Source: Isoetes taiwanensis (Eukaryota; Streptophyta; Lycopodiopsida; Isoetales; Isoetaceae). Taken from it: a stretch of DNA of 64,000 nucleotides. Position numbers and translations under genes: made by a program. A model generated the notes under the pieces. That model saw nothing but the letters and a program-made list of their open reading frames with translations. It was not told where the DNA came from and did not search any database. The DNA is taken from positions 24,772,874 to 24,836,873 of the forward strand of contig JAJEKV010000003.1 of the NCBI GenBank assembly GCA_021234155.1, given 5' to 3'. Shown one piece after another: positions 33,670 through 44,817 of this stretch (positions are counted from its first letter, which is position 1; the number at the start of each line of letters is the position of its first letter).

Positions 33670-36342
33670 TCATGCCACAAATCTGCCCAGACTGTCTACA
33701 ATGTGGAGGGTTCTTTCCCAGAGCGCTGCTTTGAACTGCTCTTTCCGAGGGGACGCCAAGTAAGACAGATATAGTTTGTATCTCAACTGAGGAACCAACG
33801 CCTCAGGCTGCGTCTCGGCATTCCTGAACACCTTCATGCGTCGTCGCTTCCAAATGAGCCACAACAACCAGGCTTTACACAAATGAAAGGCCAAACTCTG
33901 AAGCTGGGACCACCTGTTAGGGTACACCCCCAAAAGAACCTGTTGACTAGAAAGCGAGGAATGCAGGAGGCGCTGGACCCACTGCCATGCCGGCTGGATC
34001 TCTGAGCAAAGAAACATGCAGTGTTCCAGGGTTTCCACACAGGCACCACACATAGGACACATGTTGCTGATGCGCGGGTTGATCCTGTGGACCCAAGTGT
34101 TCACCCTCAGGGAACGGTGCACGATCTGCCACAGCAATACCCGAATCTTGGGGGGCGAAATTGGGTTCCACACCCATCTCCAAATGTAGACCCAATCATC
34201 TCCCGGCACCTGGAGACTCCAACCGTCCGAAGGAGGCAACTCATCCTGAATTGCCAACAGCCCATAACAGGATTTCACAAAATTTGAGGGATCTACTTTC
34301 GGGTGACACTTCCACACCCGTCCTGATGCCTGCGGAGGGTTCAGCGGCAGCGCATTAGCTACCTGTGCCCAGATAGCGCAATCCCGGTCCCGAAGCTGAA
34401 ATCTGCGACGAAAAAGCTGCCAAGGTGCCAGCTGCCCATCGATATACCACTCCGCCACCGTCAATACCCCACAGTGCTCCCATCTGCACTGGACTCGGGG
34501 ATCAACAGAGGCTGCCAGAACCAACGGTGTGCGTGGTCCAAGCGGGATCCACCAAGGCGATGCCTCCAACTGAATGCATCTGGCGGCATCAATTGCAAAC
34601 AGCGGGCGGACCTGCTCCCAGGCTCGCAAGAGCCCCTTCAGAAACGGAGAGGCATGAGCATACGGCCTGATATCCACAAACAGCGCCCATGGGAGTCGCG
34701 CAGGCACAGACGGCTTGTGGAAAACTATCGAGTGAGACAGCGACTGATGAAGCAGGACCATGCCCGGGGAGTCAAGTGCATTCTCAAGAATGGCAAAGAC
34801 AAACTTTGACAAGAGGACCTTGCCATGCAGCGAGAGGTCGAAGAAGCCGAGTCCACCCGCAGCCTTGGGGCGCACGCACTTCCACCAGGCCACCTTAACG
34901 ACCGCCCCTTCCTCATTGCCTCCCCATACAAAGTTACGGACCATAGAGGAGATTTCCTGCACCTTGCTTTCTGGCGCCAGGATGATAGAAGCCATATAAA
35001 TATGAGTCGAACAGAGAACGGACTTTGCCACAGTGACCCTGCCTGCCATGGACAGCTTCCCTCCCTTCCACCAATTAAGGTGCCGACGCAGACCCCCCAA
35101 AATGTCTTCCCACACCGCTAACGCTGAGATGTCGATGCCGAACGGGATACCCAAAAGCCTCGAGCACGTGCCCTGCGGCTGCGTTCGCCAAGGGAATTGG
35201 GACACGACTGCAGGCATAGGGCCAGCTGCTGGCCATAATGTGGAGCACTTCGTCCAATTCATGAGGCAGCCAGAAGCAAGGGAGAATGTATCCAGCAGCT
35301 CCTTCGTGTTTAACAGGTTCCTCTCCTCAGCCTGTAGGAAGAGGAACGAGTCATCAGCGTACTGACTCCCAATCTGCTGCGACCCGTCTGCCATCCTCAG
35401 CCCCTCCACAACACCCGCCTCCGCTGCGGAAGTCAACAACTGCGAGAGGGCCTCTGCTACGATGGTAAAGAGGAAGGGCGCCAACGGGCAACCCTGGCGA
35501 ACTCCACGCCCCACACTAAAGATCGGAGATGACTCACCGTGGCACAGGAGGGTGGCTCTAGCAGATATTAAGAGCTTCATAACCACTGCTGCAAAGCTCT
35601 CCCCACATCCAAAGGCTAACATCATCCTCTTCAAAAACGTCCACCGAACACTATCATAGGCCTTCGCGAAGTCCAGCTTCAAGTACACAATCTGCTGGCC
35701 TGTTCTGCGCGCCCAGTGAATGCCCTCGAATGCCGCTGCCACATTACTAAGAATCTGCCTGCCTGGAATGAAGCCAGACTGCATGGGACTAATGGCCTCC
35801 TTCAAGACCCCCTGGAGTCTAAGCGACAGAGCCTTTGCAATGATTTTGTATGCTGCTGACAGAAGCGTGATCGGACGCCAATCAGAAATGACAGCTGGCT
35901 CCTTCACCTTCGGTATCAACGAGATGCAGCCCGTGTTGAGCCTATAGTCCAACGCTTCTGCCTGCAGCAGATCTTGATAGGTCTGCAACACCGAGTCCCC
36001 CGCCCAATCCCAATATTCTTGAAAGAACTCGACTGGAATGCCGTCCAGACCAGGGCACTTATGGGGAGCCAAGGCACGGCAAGCCTCCTCAAGCTCCTGC
36101 TTCGTGAGCGGGCGCTGCAACTCCTGCCTCCTATCCGCCGGCACCTTGCATGACACTTTACTCAGCACAATCTCCTCCATCACGTCTGTGTAAGGATATC
36201 TCTTTTCCTGAAAAAACTGGGAGAAGTGTTGAAAAGTAGCCTGTTTGATGTCCACCGGCGAACTCAGAATACGACCATCAGCCAACGCTAGTGACGACAT
36301 TGAAGCCGCATACTTCTTCTGTCGTGCAGCTCTGAAGAACAT
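33670..36342 (-). pseudogene. LINE-1 reverse transcriptase with C-terminal zinc domain
   Basis: 890 uninterrupted codons. Reverse transcriptase blocks: LAPHKCPGLDGIPVEFFQEY, SDWRPITLLSAAYKIIAKAL, PMQSGFIPGRQI, LDFAKAYDSVRW, GVRQGCPLAPFLF and the catalytic QYADDSFLF. Near the C-terminus is the plant LINE zinc-type domain, SPPKIRVLLWQIVHRSL then CPMCGACVETLEHCMFLC. This would nick-prime and copy the RNA at the target. It is joined to the upstream segment by a frameshift at about 36340, so the ATG here is not the true start. Confidence 0.9.
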
Positions 36343-36770
36343 TCGATAGTGTCCCCTTCCCGCAGCCAGGTGACCCCTGCTTTCACCCTTGCCTGAGCAG
36401 CCCTCCTGGATTCATCTGCTGCAATGTGGCGCAAAATCTCATTCTCCCGCACCCCATCAGTCGGCCGGGCCCTAAGGGACTCCAATTCACGATACAATGC
36501 CTCTAACACCTCCCTCTCATGCCGTGCTCTCCGACTTCCCCACGACTTAGCGAATGCCTTGACCTCAGCTAAAGCCCGCACCATTCCCGCCATCCCGCGA
36601 TTATCCCGAAAGGTACGAAACCAAATCTGTTGGCATCCCCAAGAGAAATCAGCATCCTTCAGGTAGGCAGTATTTAACCTGAATACAGTGCGGCTCGGCC
36701 TGGCTGCAGCCACTCCCCGGGAGATTAGCTGAGGATAATGGTCAGAGACTGCGGTAGACCCGCCGTACCG
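36288..36770 (-). pseudogene. LINE-1 endonuclease end and linker to reverse transcriptase
   Basis: The frame reads RYGGSTAVSDHYPQLISRG, the very end of an AP-type endonuclease with its conserved SDH, then the usual linker FRLNTAYLKDADF, WFRTFRDN and GVTWLREGDTIE. The next residues should be a xxFFH-type motif, but the frame slips there, and VFFRAARQKK continues in the reverse transcriptase frame. Nothing of the endonuclease before the SDH motif is present, so its catalytic N-terminal part is gone. Confidence 0.8.
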
Positions 36771-37753
36771 ACTCCATGCCCCTCACCCGCCTGCCTCCCC
36801 AGACTTGGGTTGTCTCGACCTGACGGCTTAGGTAGCTGCTCTGGAACACCACTACGCTCTTTGCCCAAAGGCAAACTGCTCATCGGCTCTGTCACTGCAA
36901 AGGGGTCCTCCGGCAACGTAGAGGCATGCGAGCTTGGACTGGCAAGCGGGGTTGCTGTCTCAAGGAGCGGCATGCTACTAGGAACATCAAAGTCTGCCTC
37001 CCCTATAGCTCGTGCATCCACAGCCCGAGGACTTCCAGCCTGACCGCCAACCTGCAGGCAAAGTACTGATGGAGCTTCCAGACCTGCAGGGGGATGAATC
37101 GCCCCCTCCCTCTCAATGACTTCCATAGAGCCCCGCCCAGACCCCACCTGCTGTACAAAACCCAGAGGAGGGCAGCCCGCTCCCTCCTTATCTCCAATCT
37201 CCATCGGGCCATGCCCAAACCGTGGCTGCTGTGCACAACCCAGCAGAGGGTTTACTCCTTCACTCTCCAAGGCCCTGCACAGCTGAGTGCCATCCTCCAC
37301 TACTGCTACAGGTGCCCCAACCGAATCTGAGGGCAACCCAAACCCCAGCCCAGCCGGCCGGCCTTGGGGCCCAAAGGCTGCCGAACTCCTCCCTACACCA
37401 ATCGCCTCACCTGCAATAAAATTTGGCGATAGCTCCTGCCCCGCAGGTCGTCCCTGTGGTCCCGATACTGCAGACTCGATCCCTGCAGCCCCCCTTTCTG
37501 CCGCCAAAAGATCTGTTGAAGACAGATCACGGTTTTGGGTTGAAGATCCCACCCCACCTAATCGAATCTGCTGGGCCGCTCGCGCCAGCTTCGGAATCCG
37601 TTTTGGAGGAGCCGATTGCATCCCCTGGGGCCCGCTCTTGCCCATCCGATCATCTCCCATACTACCAGAACTCCTTCCGACAGATCCGCTCATATCGCCT
37701 GGAGTCGCCGCCTCAGATGCGCCACCGCCATCATTATCCACCATACCCCCCAT
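36725..37753 (-). pseudogene. LINE-1 ORF1-like segment joined to endonuclease end
   Basis: 342 codons of low-complexity sequence rich in G, P, S and A, starting MGGMVDNDGGGASEA. It has internal repeats: FGPQGRPAG or SGPQGRPAG twice, and (G)FVQQ(V)GSGRGSMEV/ CAQQPRFGHGPMEIGDKE-type units three times. No RNA-binding or zinc domain is visible. It runs out of frame over the endonuclease end near 36730-36770. I infer that a deletion removed the end of ORF1 and most of the endonuclease. It could also be a disordered ORF1 N-terminal tail. Confidence 0.55.
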
Positions 37754-37870
37754 ACCTTAACCATTTTTTTGCCTACCCCCCATACCTTATTCTCACCTTC
37801 CTTTTTGAATTTCCCCTAGCCATTTTCCCTCACACTTATATTCTTCCTTGCTCACCTTTTGCAAATCATA

Positions 37871-40104
37871 CAAGACAGGGGCACCTCCAGTACCAATACC
37901 CATACAGCATGAACCCGACAAACCATGCTTCAACATGTCAGAAGTAATGCTAGCCCTAAACAGGATGGCCAATCATAAAGCACCGGATCTATACGGCCTA
38001 ACCGTGGAACTGCTGAAGTGTGTTGAGACAGAAATCGGCAGACAGGTTACAGACATTTTCAATGGCATCATACATACAGGACTTCCAGACAGATGGACAT
38101 ACAATAGAGTCATACCTCTACATAAGGCAGGAAATAGAAAAGATCCAGGGAACTATAGGACGATAATGGTAAGCTCGATTTTCGCAAAATGGTTTGGAAA
38201 GGTATTGGATAACAAACTAAAAAAATGGGCAGAAGAAGGAAACATGAGAGCACAAGGGCAGGAAGGGTTCAGACCAGAGCACTCAACCACAGATCACCTC
38301 GTGACCCTTCGGATATTAATAGAGCAAAACAAAGTGCAGGGAAGGAAAATAATCTGTTGCTTTGTAGATTTCAGAAAAGCGTTTGATACAGTCCCGAGAG
38401 AGAAATTGCTAAAAAGACTGATGGACATGCAAGCCCCGATAAATATGATAGGATCGATAGCAAGATTGTACCACAAGGTGTATGCTAAGATGGAACAGGA
38501 AGGACAGCCGATAATCTGTGACACCGGTGTAAAGCAGGGCTGCCCGTTATCCCCAACTCTGTTTGGGATATACATAGACGCACTACAGAGATACATAGCA
38601 GAAAAGCAAGGAGACGAGTATGCCCCCACACTAGGAGACACGAAGGTACCGATAATGCTATATGCGGATGATCTCAGTATGATGGCAACAAAGAACAAAG
38701 GGATGCACAAACTGCTCAAAATTCTAGAACAATTCTGTGAGGATACAGGGCTGACAGTGAATCTAGCAAACACTAAGATAGTCATCTTTGGACACAGGAA
38801 CAGGCATAAACCTTTCAGATATAAAGATAGAGATATAGAGGAATCAACAGAATACAGATATCTAGGTTATGATGCACATGGCACAGGAAAATGGGCCAAA
38901 AGAGCTAACGCCAGATTCCAATCAGCTATAGGAAGCTACTTTAACATGAAAAACTTTTGCAACAGAAGTAGGATAACTGACTGGGACATCAAATGCTATC
39001 TATTCAGTGCAGCAATAGCCACCACTCAGTTGTACGGAGCAGAAGCATGGGGGCCAGGTTTAACAGAAAGAAACTGGGAAAAGCAGGAAGGAATTCTTAG
39101 GCAATGGCACAGACAGGAATTCAGGGTAAGGACAAACACGCCGTTAACAATCATGGTCCTCGAAACAGGGCAAAAACCGATGGAAGTGAGAGCATGGGAG
39201 AGAACCATAAGGTACCTGCTCAGAGACAACGCGGGAGACATACAAGGGAAACTGTCCAGCATTGCAATCATCGAATCAGCGAAATCACATATCCTTGAAA
39301 GCACTGGATGGTTTAAGGAGGTGGCAACATGGACCAGACAGATGGGATTAAACCTGAGTGACCTGATAGAAGAGGGGCAGTGGAACGAGGAGTGGGCAGA
39401 CATAGCGACAAGGGCATGGCTGCAAAGGCACACAGGATCCAAGACAGACTGGCTCATACAAGTTTTAACTCCAGACCAACAAATAGGACACCAGATATAC
39501 CGGGATAACATACTGGGGAAAAACAGAAGGGACATACTGGCCAAATTTAGGATGGGAAGTCATGATCTAAGAATCGAAAAAGACAGGTGGAGAGGGGTAG
39601 ACAAGGAGGACAGGATATGCAGAATCTGTGACGGGGGGAGAGTAGAGGATGAGAACCATATGATTAACGACTGCCCGATCTACGGGGACATCAGGGACAG
39701 ATATAGAAATATAAGGTGGGGGGAACCAGTCCACAGGCTAATGATGATGACAGAATCATTACGGGATCTGGCAGACGCGATCCACAGAATGACAACCAGA
39801 CACAGAGAAGTACACAGTGAAAGAGGGCTTGTAATATAATCTGTACAAAACAGGTTATATAGCCTCACACAAATTGCTCAGCTAAAAGCTGATTGATAAC
39901 GACGCATCACTGCACGGCCAAGAAGCCGAGGTAAAGCGGGATGCCGGTATTAAAAGAAAAAAGTCAGCCTTCAGAAAAGGCTACATCATAACAGCGTGAT
40001 GCGCTAGTAGCACCCTTTTAGGGAGCTCGCCCATGCTACACAAGTCCAGGGGGCTTATGGCACAAGGGACATAAATGTATTCTATTCTATTCTATTCTAT
40101 TCTA
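37871..40104 (+). mobile_element. LINE with (TTCTA)n tail, 5'-truncated
   Basis: Plus-strand insertion in the middle part of the element B 3' LTR. The LTR reads GCAAATCATA before it and TTTTGCCATG after it, which are adjacent in the 5' LTR, so the insertion made no clear target duplication. It starts inside the reverse transcriptase ORF and ends with about five TTCTA units (40079-40104) instead of poly(A). Its protein is of a different LINE type from the 33552-37754 element and resembles those at 54300 and 62073. Confidence 0.88.
37873..39839 (+). CDS. LINE reverse transcriptase, 5'-truncated open frame
   Basis: About 655 codons open from the truncation point to a natural stop. Blocks: MANHKAPDLYGLTVELLK, YRTIMVSSIFAKWFGKVLD, QEGFRPEHSTTDHLV, FVDFRKAFDTVPREKLLKRL, GVKQGCPLSPTLFGIYIDAL and catalytic MLYADDLSMM. 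Then TVNLANTKIVIFG and TEYRYLGYDAHG. The C-terminal CCHC-like motif is CRICDGGRVEDENHMINDCP. No stop or frameshift is seen, so the insertion looks fairly young. It lacks ORF1 and endonuclease and cannot act alone. The upstream ATG at 37848 lies in the LTR and is fortuitous. Confidence 0.9.
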
Positions 40105-41612
40105 TTTTGCCATGCCTAAAGTCCTTCCTTAACACATTTTATTTCCCCCATGGGGTGTCCTACCCATTTCATGTCTCTTTGCCTTATTTTCATTTCCCAT
40201 ATTACACCTTTGCCAAATACCCTTAGCCTAATTCTTTTTTACAAGCTCTTGTACCTCCTTGTTTCTTTACCATTGTGCCTTAAGTACCCATGCCACTCAA
40301 ATACTCCTCATGGAATATTCCATTTATGGTACCTATCTAGAATATTCCCCAAGAAATTAGGGTTACCATAGACCCAAATGAGTAGAAACTCATAATTATT
40401 TTTTGGGTATATTTGGAACCATGGCCTATCTTCCCAAAATTGATAAATACCTTCGCGGAACTCCCAGAAAAATACCTTCGAAGAACCCTCATTATGGAAA
40501 CCTGCTCGAATCACGCCGGAATGGAATCATTGAGCTCTGAAACCTATCTATTTCTGTATTTCCCGCCCTTAAGCATCTTATCAAGCCTAAATTTAAGCCC
40601 TAATATGCTGGAACCGTTAAACCAAAAACATATATACTGGGAAACAATGACAGAAGATTTTTGAAGGCCCAGACGCATCAAACCTCGACATTGATACATG
40701 CTGACCATGATCTGAAGACGTTCATGAAGTATCTGAGTGTTCCACAGTTCGATTTGAGAAAATTGGACTGATATTCTTGATTTGATACTATTTGTTGACT
40801 TTCTAAGTTATCTTGATGATTGATCTATGATCCTGAGACTCTTATTTACCTTGTGTTACCTTCATATCAATGAAAATTGACTGTCAAGTATTTAAAAAGT
40901 TGACTGTCATGATCCTTTAGTATTTTTGCATCACAAACATTTCTACAGTAAAGAATTCCTTCATTTTTCTCTGCATATGACCATCTGCACTTCATCTCCC
41001 ACCTTATTTGCACTTGTGGGCACAAAAATTTCGAAATAAGCCCATTCCAAACTCAAATTACCATTTTTTGCATTCTGTCTGATACAAGTTTAGATTGACA
41101 TTCGTAAAACAGTGCCAAAAAAATAGTTTTAGTGATCCAAATCATGATTTGATGGCATGCCCCTCACCTTTGAGACCTATGTTGCATCCTAGTTTTGGAA
41201 TTTCTCCAAAATTCAATCTACAACTCAAGTTACAAAACTCTGAACTCTGTTTGTAGTTTTGACTGGTATTGACCAAAATTTGACCCAACTTTGAGATCGA
41301 ATATCTTACAAATTAAAACTCAGACTTGGTCGAGATTTTCACCCTTGCTTGCCTACAACTTTTCTGAACAAGTCACAGTCATTTGACCTTGGAATTCAAT
41401 CTGCCTATGAGATCTGCATCGATTTGAGTAAGAGATCCATATTCTAGAATTGGGAAAGGTATGAGAACTCTGTAACTGAGTTTCTTCTTTGAGAAATTCT
41501 TGTGTAGATTGATCACCTTAAGTGATCTGGAGGTTCTAACCCCAACTTGAGTGAAAACTCAAGTTGGCTCTTTGTGTTTGACTCTCTAGCCAGGTTGGGA
41601 GTCAACACTCTC

Positions 41613-42900
41613 CTCCTGCATTAAGACTGTTCTTGTTGCAATCTTGCTAGCATCGGTTACTACCAACTTATCTTTCTCTGGGTCGGGCAACATTAAGACT
41701 GAGACAGTTGTTAAAGCTTCCTTCAATGTCTCAAATGTTGCATGGGCCTTCATTTGCCAATGACTCGCCCAATCTTTTATCTTCTCCACTTTGATGAGGT
41801 CCGTTAGCAGTGCTGCTACCTTTACAAAGTTCCTGACGAACTTTCTGTAATACCCTGCTAAGCCGAGGAAGCTCCTTACGTCATGGATATTCTTCGGTGC
41901 TGGCCAATCAATTACCGCTTCATTCTTCGGTGGAAATCCCTTCCGCTGTGATTACGTGCCCCAAGTACTCTACTCTTTTTGTCGCAAAGTGACACTTGGA
42001 TAGCTTCGCATAAAGCTGACGCCTCCTCAACTTTTCAAGTACTTTCCTCACGTATTGGGCATGCTCCTCCAAGGATTTGCTGTAGGCTATGTATGATGAA
42101 TGTGTCTAGAAACTCGCGGAAAACGTCGTTCATGAGAGCCTCATGAATGTTGTTGGGGCATTGGACAACTCAAATGGCATCACTATGAACTCTTAATGGC
42201 CATATCTCGTCCTGAATACAGTCTTATAGATGTCTCCTTCTTTGATTCTGGTCTGATGGTAGCTGACCTCAAGTCTATCTTGGAGAAAACCTTCACTCCC
42301 TACAGTTGATCCATCAAATCATCTGATCGAGGCAGCACATACTTGTTCCTGATAGTGTGCTTGTTCAATTGATGATAGTCAATTGCACATTCTGAGACTT
42401 CCATCTTTCTTCTTGACAAAAAGGATTGGCGCCCCAAATGGAGAGACGCTAGGACTTATAAACCCTAGGTCTCGCAACTCCTGCAATTGCTTCTTCAATT
42501 CTGTCAACTCTTGAGGTGACATTCTGTAAGGTGCCTTACTTGTTGGCTTCGTCCCTGGCTCAAGTGCTATTTCACACTCGACTCCCCTGTAAGGTGGAAG
42601 TTGCTTGATCTCATCTGGGAACAAATCATGGAATTCCTTCACTAGCTTGGCTATTGGCTTTGACAGCTTGTTCAATGCTTTGGCCTTCTTGTCTTCCTCT
42701 GTTTCTGGCTCCTCAACTTCGAGCTTAAAGACATAGGCCACTTGCTCCTTCCTTATGCATCTAAGTAACTTCTTATTAGACATGCATTGCATGATTGGGG
42801 TGACCTCTTTACCTGTTATCTCAATGATTTTGCCATTTGACGTCGTTAAGGTGACTTTCTGCTTCCACAATCAATCACAGCTCCAGCCGGGCCAAGGTAT
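41613..42900 (-). pseudogene. Element A reverse transcriptase and start of RNase H
   Basis: Right part: [48 protein letters not shown], then in broken frames IDYHQLNK and VFSKIDLRS. The stretch that should encode FIIVYIDDI jumps from REFLDTFII to AYSKSLEEHAQYVRKVL near 42085-42095, so the catalytic YIDD is deleted. To the left are [19 protein letters not shown], the RNase H start with VTDASKIA, and the cut by element B. Classic gypsy/chromovirus type, dead by deletion and stops. Confidence 0.88.
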
Positions 42901-43440
42901 CTCATGCCTATGATCAAGTCATACTTGTTGATGTTCATCACTTCGGCTCCCATTCCAACGTTGATACCTGGCAAGTTGATGTCGAAGTTGATCCTCTTTC
43001 CTGCTGTGTGTCGGATTGCCCCGCTTGCCAGCACAACAGACCTAGGCTTGGACTTCGAAGGCTTCAGCTTTACATCTCTACCATCATTACCAAAGCAAAA
43101 TTATGGGTGCTCCCCATGTCTATCAACACTATGAAGGACTTGGCTTCGACTTACCCAATCGTCGAGATGACCTGGTATTGACTCTCAGCATTCTCGAAGT
43201 CAATGGCAGCAAAGATGTGGCACTCACCATGGATGTAGTCGCAAGCATCTTCTTCGTCGATCTCCGGCGGTGTCTCCCATCCTCGTAGCTCTGCTAGCGC
43301 CGCATTCATCACAAAGAGGCAGTTGTGTGTCCGGTGTCCTGGCTGGAAGCACCTGAAGCACAACTGCTTTTCAATATATTCTTGCCTCTTCTCCTTCGGA
43401 ATGGACTGCAAGAACTGCTTCACTAGTTTGGAGCAGTTTG
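42846..43440 (-). pseudogene. Element A zinc knuckle and protease
   Basis: A knuckle CFRCFQPGHRTHNC (CX2CX4HX4C) at about 43310-43370 ends gag. The protease follows: SFIVLIDMGSTHNF at about 43098-43140, where chromoviruses normally have D-S-G; here it is D-M-G. Then NVGMGAEVMNINKYDLIIGM and [14 protein letters not shown] frameshift separates knuckle and protease. Confidence 0.8.
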
Positions 43441-44530
43441 AACCACTCGCTTGCTCTTGTCCTACTTACCAAGCATTCCCTTGCTTTCCATAGCTTGCAT
43501 TGTACTGAGGTCTAGCAGCTGCCGGGCTTGTTGCTCTTGGACTATAGCTTTCCATAGCTTTTCCATTGTCCTGATAGTACTACTGCTTCTGTCCGCTACC
43601 TTGGGATCCTGTTCCTTGTAAGCTCTCGGCCTTGGACTCTACTTCTGACACTCTTCTGGGGTTGATAGCTCTCACAAGCTTCCTGATCTCTCATTCAAGC
43701 CTTCAATGTACCCCTCTACTGTATGTCTTTCGCTCAACTTTGGCACATAGAGCCTCAGCCTCATAAACTCTTTGGTGTCCTTCTGCACCGTCTTATTGCC
43801 CTGCTCCAACTTGTAAAACTGCTGCAGCATATGGCACTTGTGTTCCCTTGGCACGTAATAATGCTTAAATGCCTTGGAGAACTTCTTGAATCTGCAGCTA
43901 TCTCTGCTTAACCCATGGGCTTTGACATAGCTTTTCCACCAAATTATGGCCACTCCCTTGAGGTTGGCTGTCGCTACCCTGCCCTTGTCCTTATCTTTCA
44001 TACTATAAGCATTCCCGTATTCTCTCATTCCGTCCAACCATGCCTTGGCTTCCATCCCTGACCTGTTGTCTTCTGAGAGTTGTTCCAGCTTCCCACACAT
44101 TGCTCAGTGCGGAGTTAACTTTCATCTGATAGTCGGCTTCAATCTTGCCCCTATCACGGTTGGGACCTTCCCAGCGGTTCTGCCAATGTTGTCCTGCACC
44201 TCAGATTCGGAGTCAGAGTCGGAACTAGTGTTGGAGGAATCCATGCTAGGGGATCTCCTTCTCTGATTTCTCTTCTTTGCCTTGTCTGTTCTGCCAGCAG
44301 GTGTTTAGGGTAGCTGTACGTTCTGGTCTGGTGCAATTGCTGCACTCCTTGCCAGTAAGACTCTTATCTCGTGGATATCCGATCTCATTTGAGATATCTC
44401 CTACTTTGGGGTTGGTGCCTCGAACTCTTGGAATAGGTTTTTTGGTTGAAATTGTCTTGTGGGTGTTTGCTCTTCTTGAGGTTGTCGATCTTGTTCTACA
44501 TTTCTGGGTGCTCTAGCAGCATACACATTA
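43441..44530 (-). pseudogene. Element A gag (capsid part)
   Basis: One frame can be followed from an N-terminal Q/P/E-rich part, through an acidic serine run (DSSNTSSDSDSESE), to the capsid domain. There it reads EAKAWLDGMREYG, GVAIIWWKSYVKA, FSKAFKHYYVPREHK, LEQGNKTVQKDTKEFMRL and YIEGLNE, matching the retrotransposon gag family. In-frame stops at several places interrupt it. It lies directly downstream of the two accessory genes. Confidence 0.82.
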
Positions 44531-44817
44531 GATTGCACTCTTATGATTAGCTTTGTTTGTTATTGCATTGGTTGTTTGGTGATATAGTTGTGGGGATAAA
44601 ATATATCAAAGAACATTCATAATGCCATTAATTATATTCATAAGGTACAATATTATTACAATCAATAATAGAGAGAAGGAAAAATTTTTAATCTATTCTT
44701 GGAATTTTCGATATGCCGGGTTGTCTTCGAAGAACTTCTTCACTTGGGCTATACCAACTGTACGTCCCAAGTTACTAAAAATGTTGGTGGGCGTACCACC
44801 TTGAAGTGTTGTTACCA

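Larger units (their letters stand above)
33552..37754 (-). mobile_element. LINE-1-like retrotransposon with internal deletion
   Basis: Minus-strand LINE with a poly(A) end (T run at 33545-33556). It is flanked by a duplication of about 16 bp, CCTTAACCATTTTTTT, at 33536-33551 and 37755-37770, the expected target-site duplication. From right to left it has an ORF1-like frame, only the last part of the endonuclease, then reverse transcriptase and the C-terminal zinc domain. At 4.2 kb it is shorter than full-length plant L1 elements. The GC content is visibly higher than the surroundings. Confidence 0.9.
19527..41607 (+). mobile_element. Element B: Tat-like Ty3/gypsy retrotransposon
   Basis: Plus-strand element with LTRs starting TGTTGCCCCC and ending TCAACA, flanked by a perfect CTCTC duplication (19522-19526 and 41608-41612). 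It lies inside the RNase H of element A. Interior order: priming site, gag, zinc knuckles, protease, RNase H of the extra type, reverse transcriptase, connected RNase H, integrase, non-coding tail, purine tract. A Helitron (25000-30516) cuts it between reverse transcriptase and RNase H, and two LINEs cut its 3' LTR. The lack of a chromodomain and the extra RNase H point to the Tat group. Several frameshifts make it inactive. Confidence 0.92.
33250..41607 (+). repeat. Element B 3' LTR, split by two LINEs
   Basis: Pieces at 33250-33550, 37755-37870 and 40105-41607 join to one LTR matching 19527-21470. It ends GGGAGTCAACA at 41607 and is followed by the CTCTC duplication. The insertions are a minus-strand LINE (33552-37754) and a plus-strand LINE (37871-40104). 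Confidence 0.92.

Noticed and set aside
34021-35365. Plus-strand frames of 60-110 codons across the LINE
   Set aside because: Shadows of the 890-codon minus-strand reverse transcriptase in GC-rich sequence.
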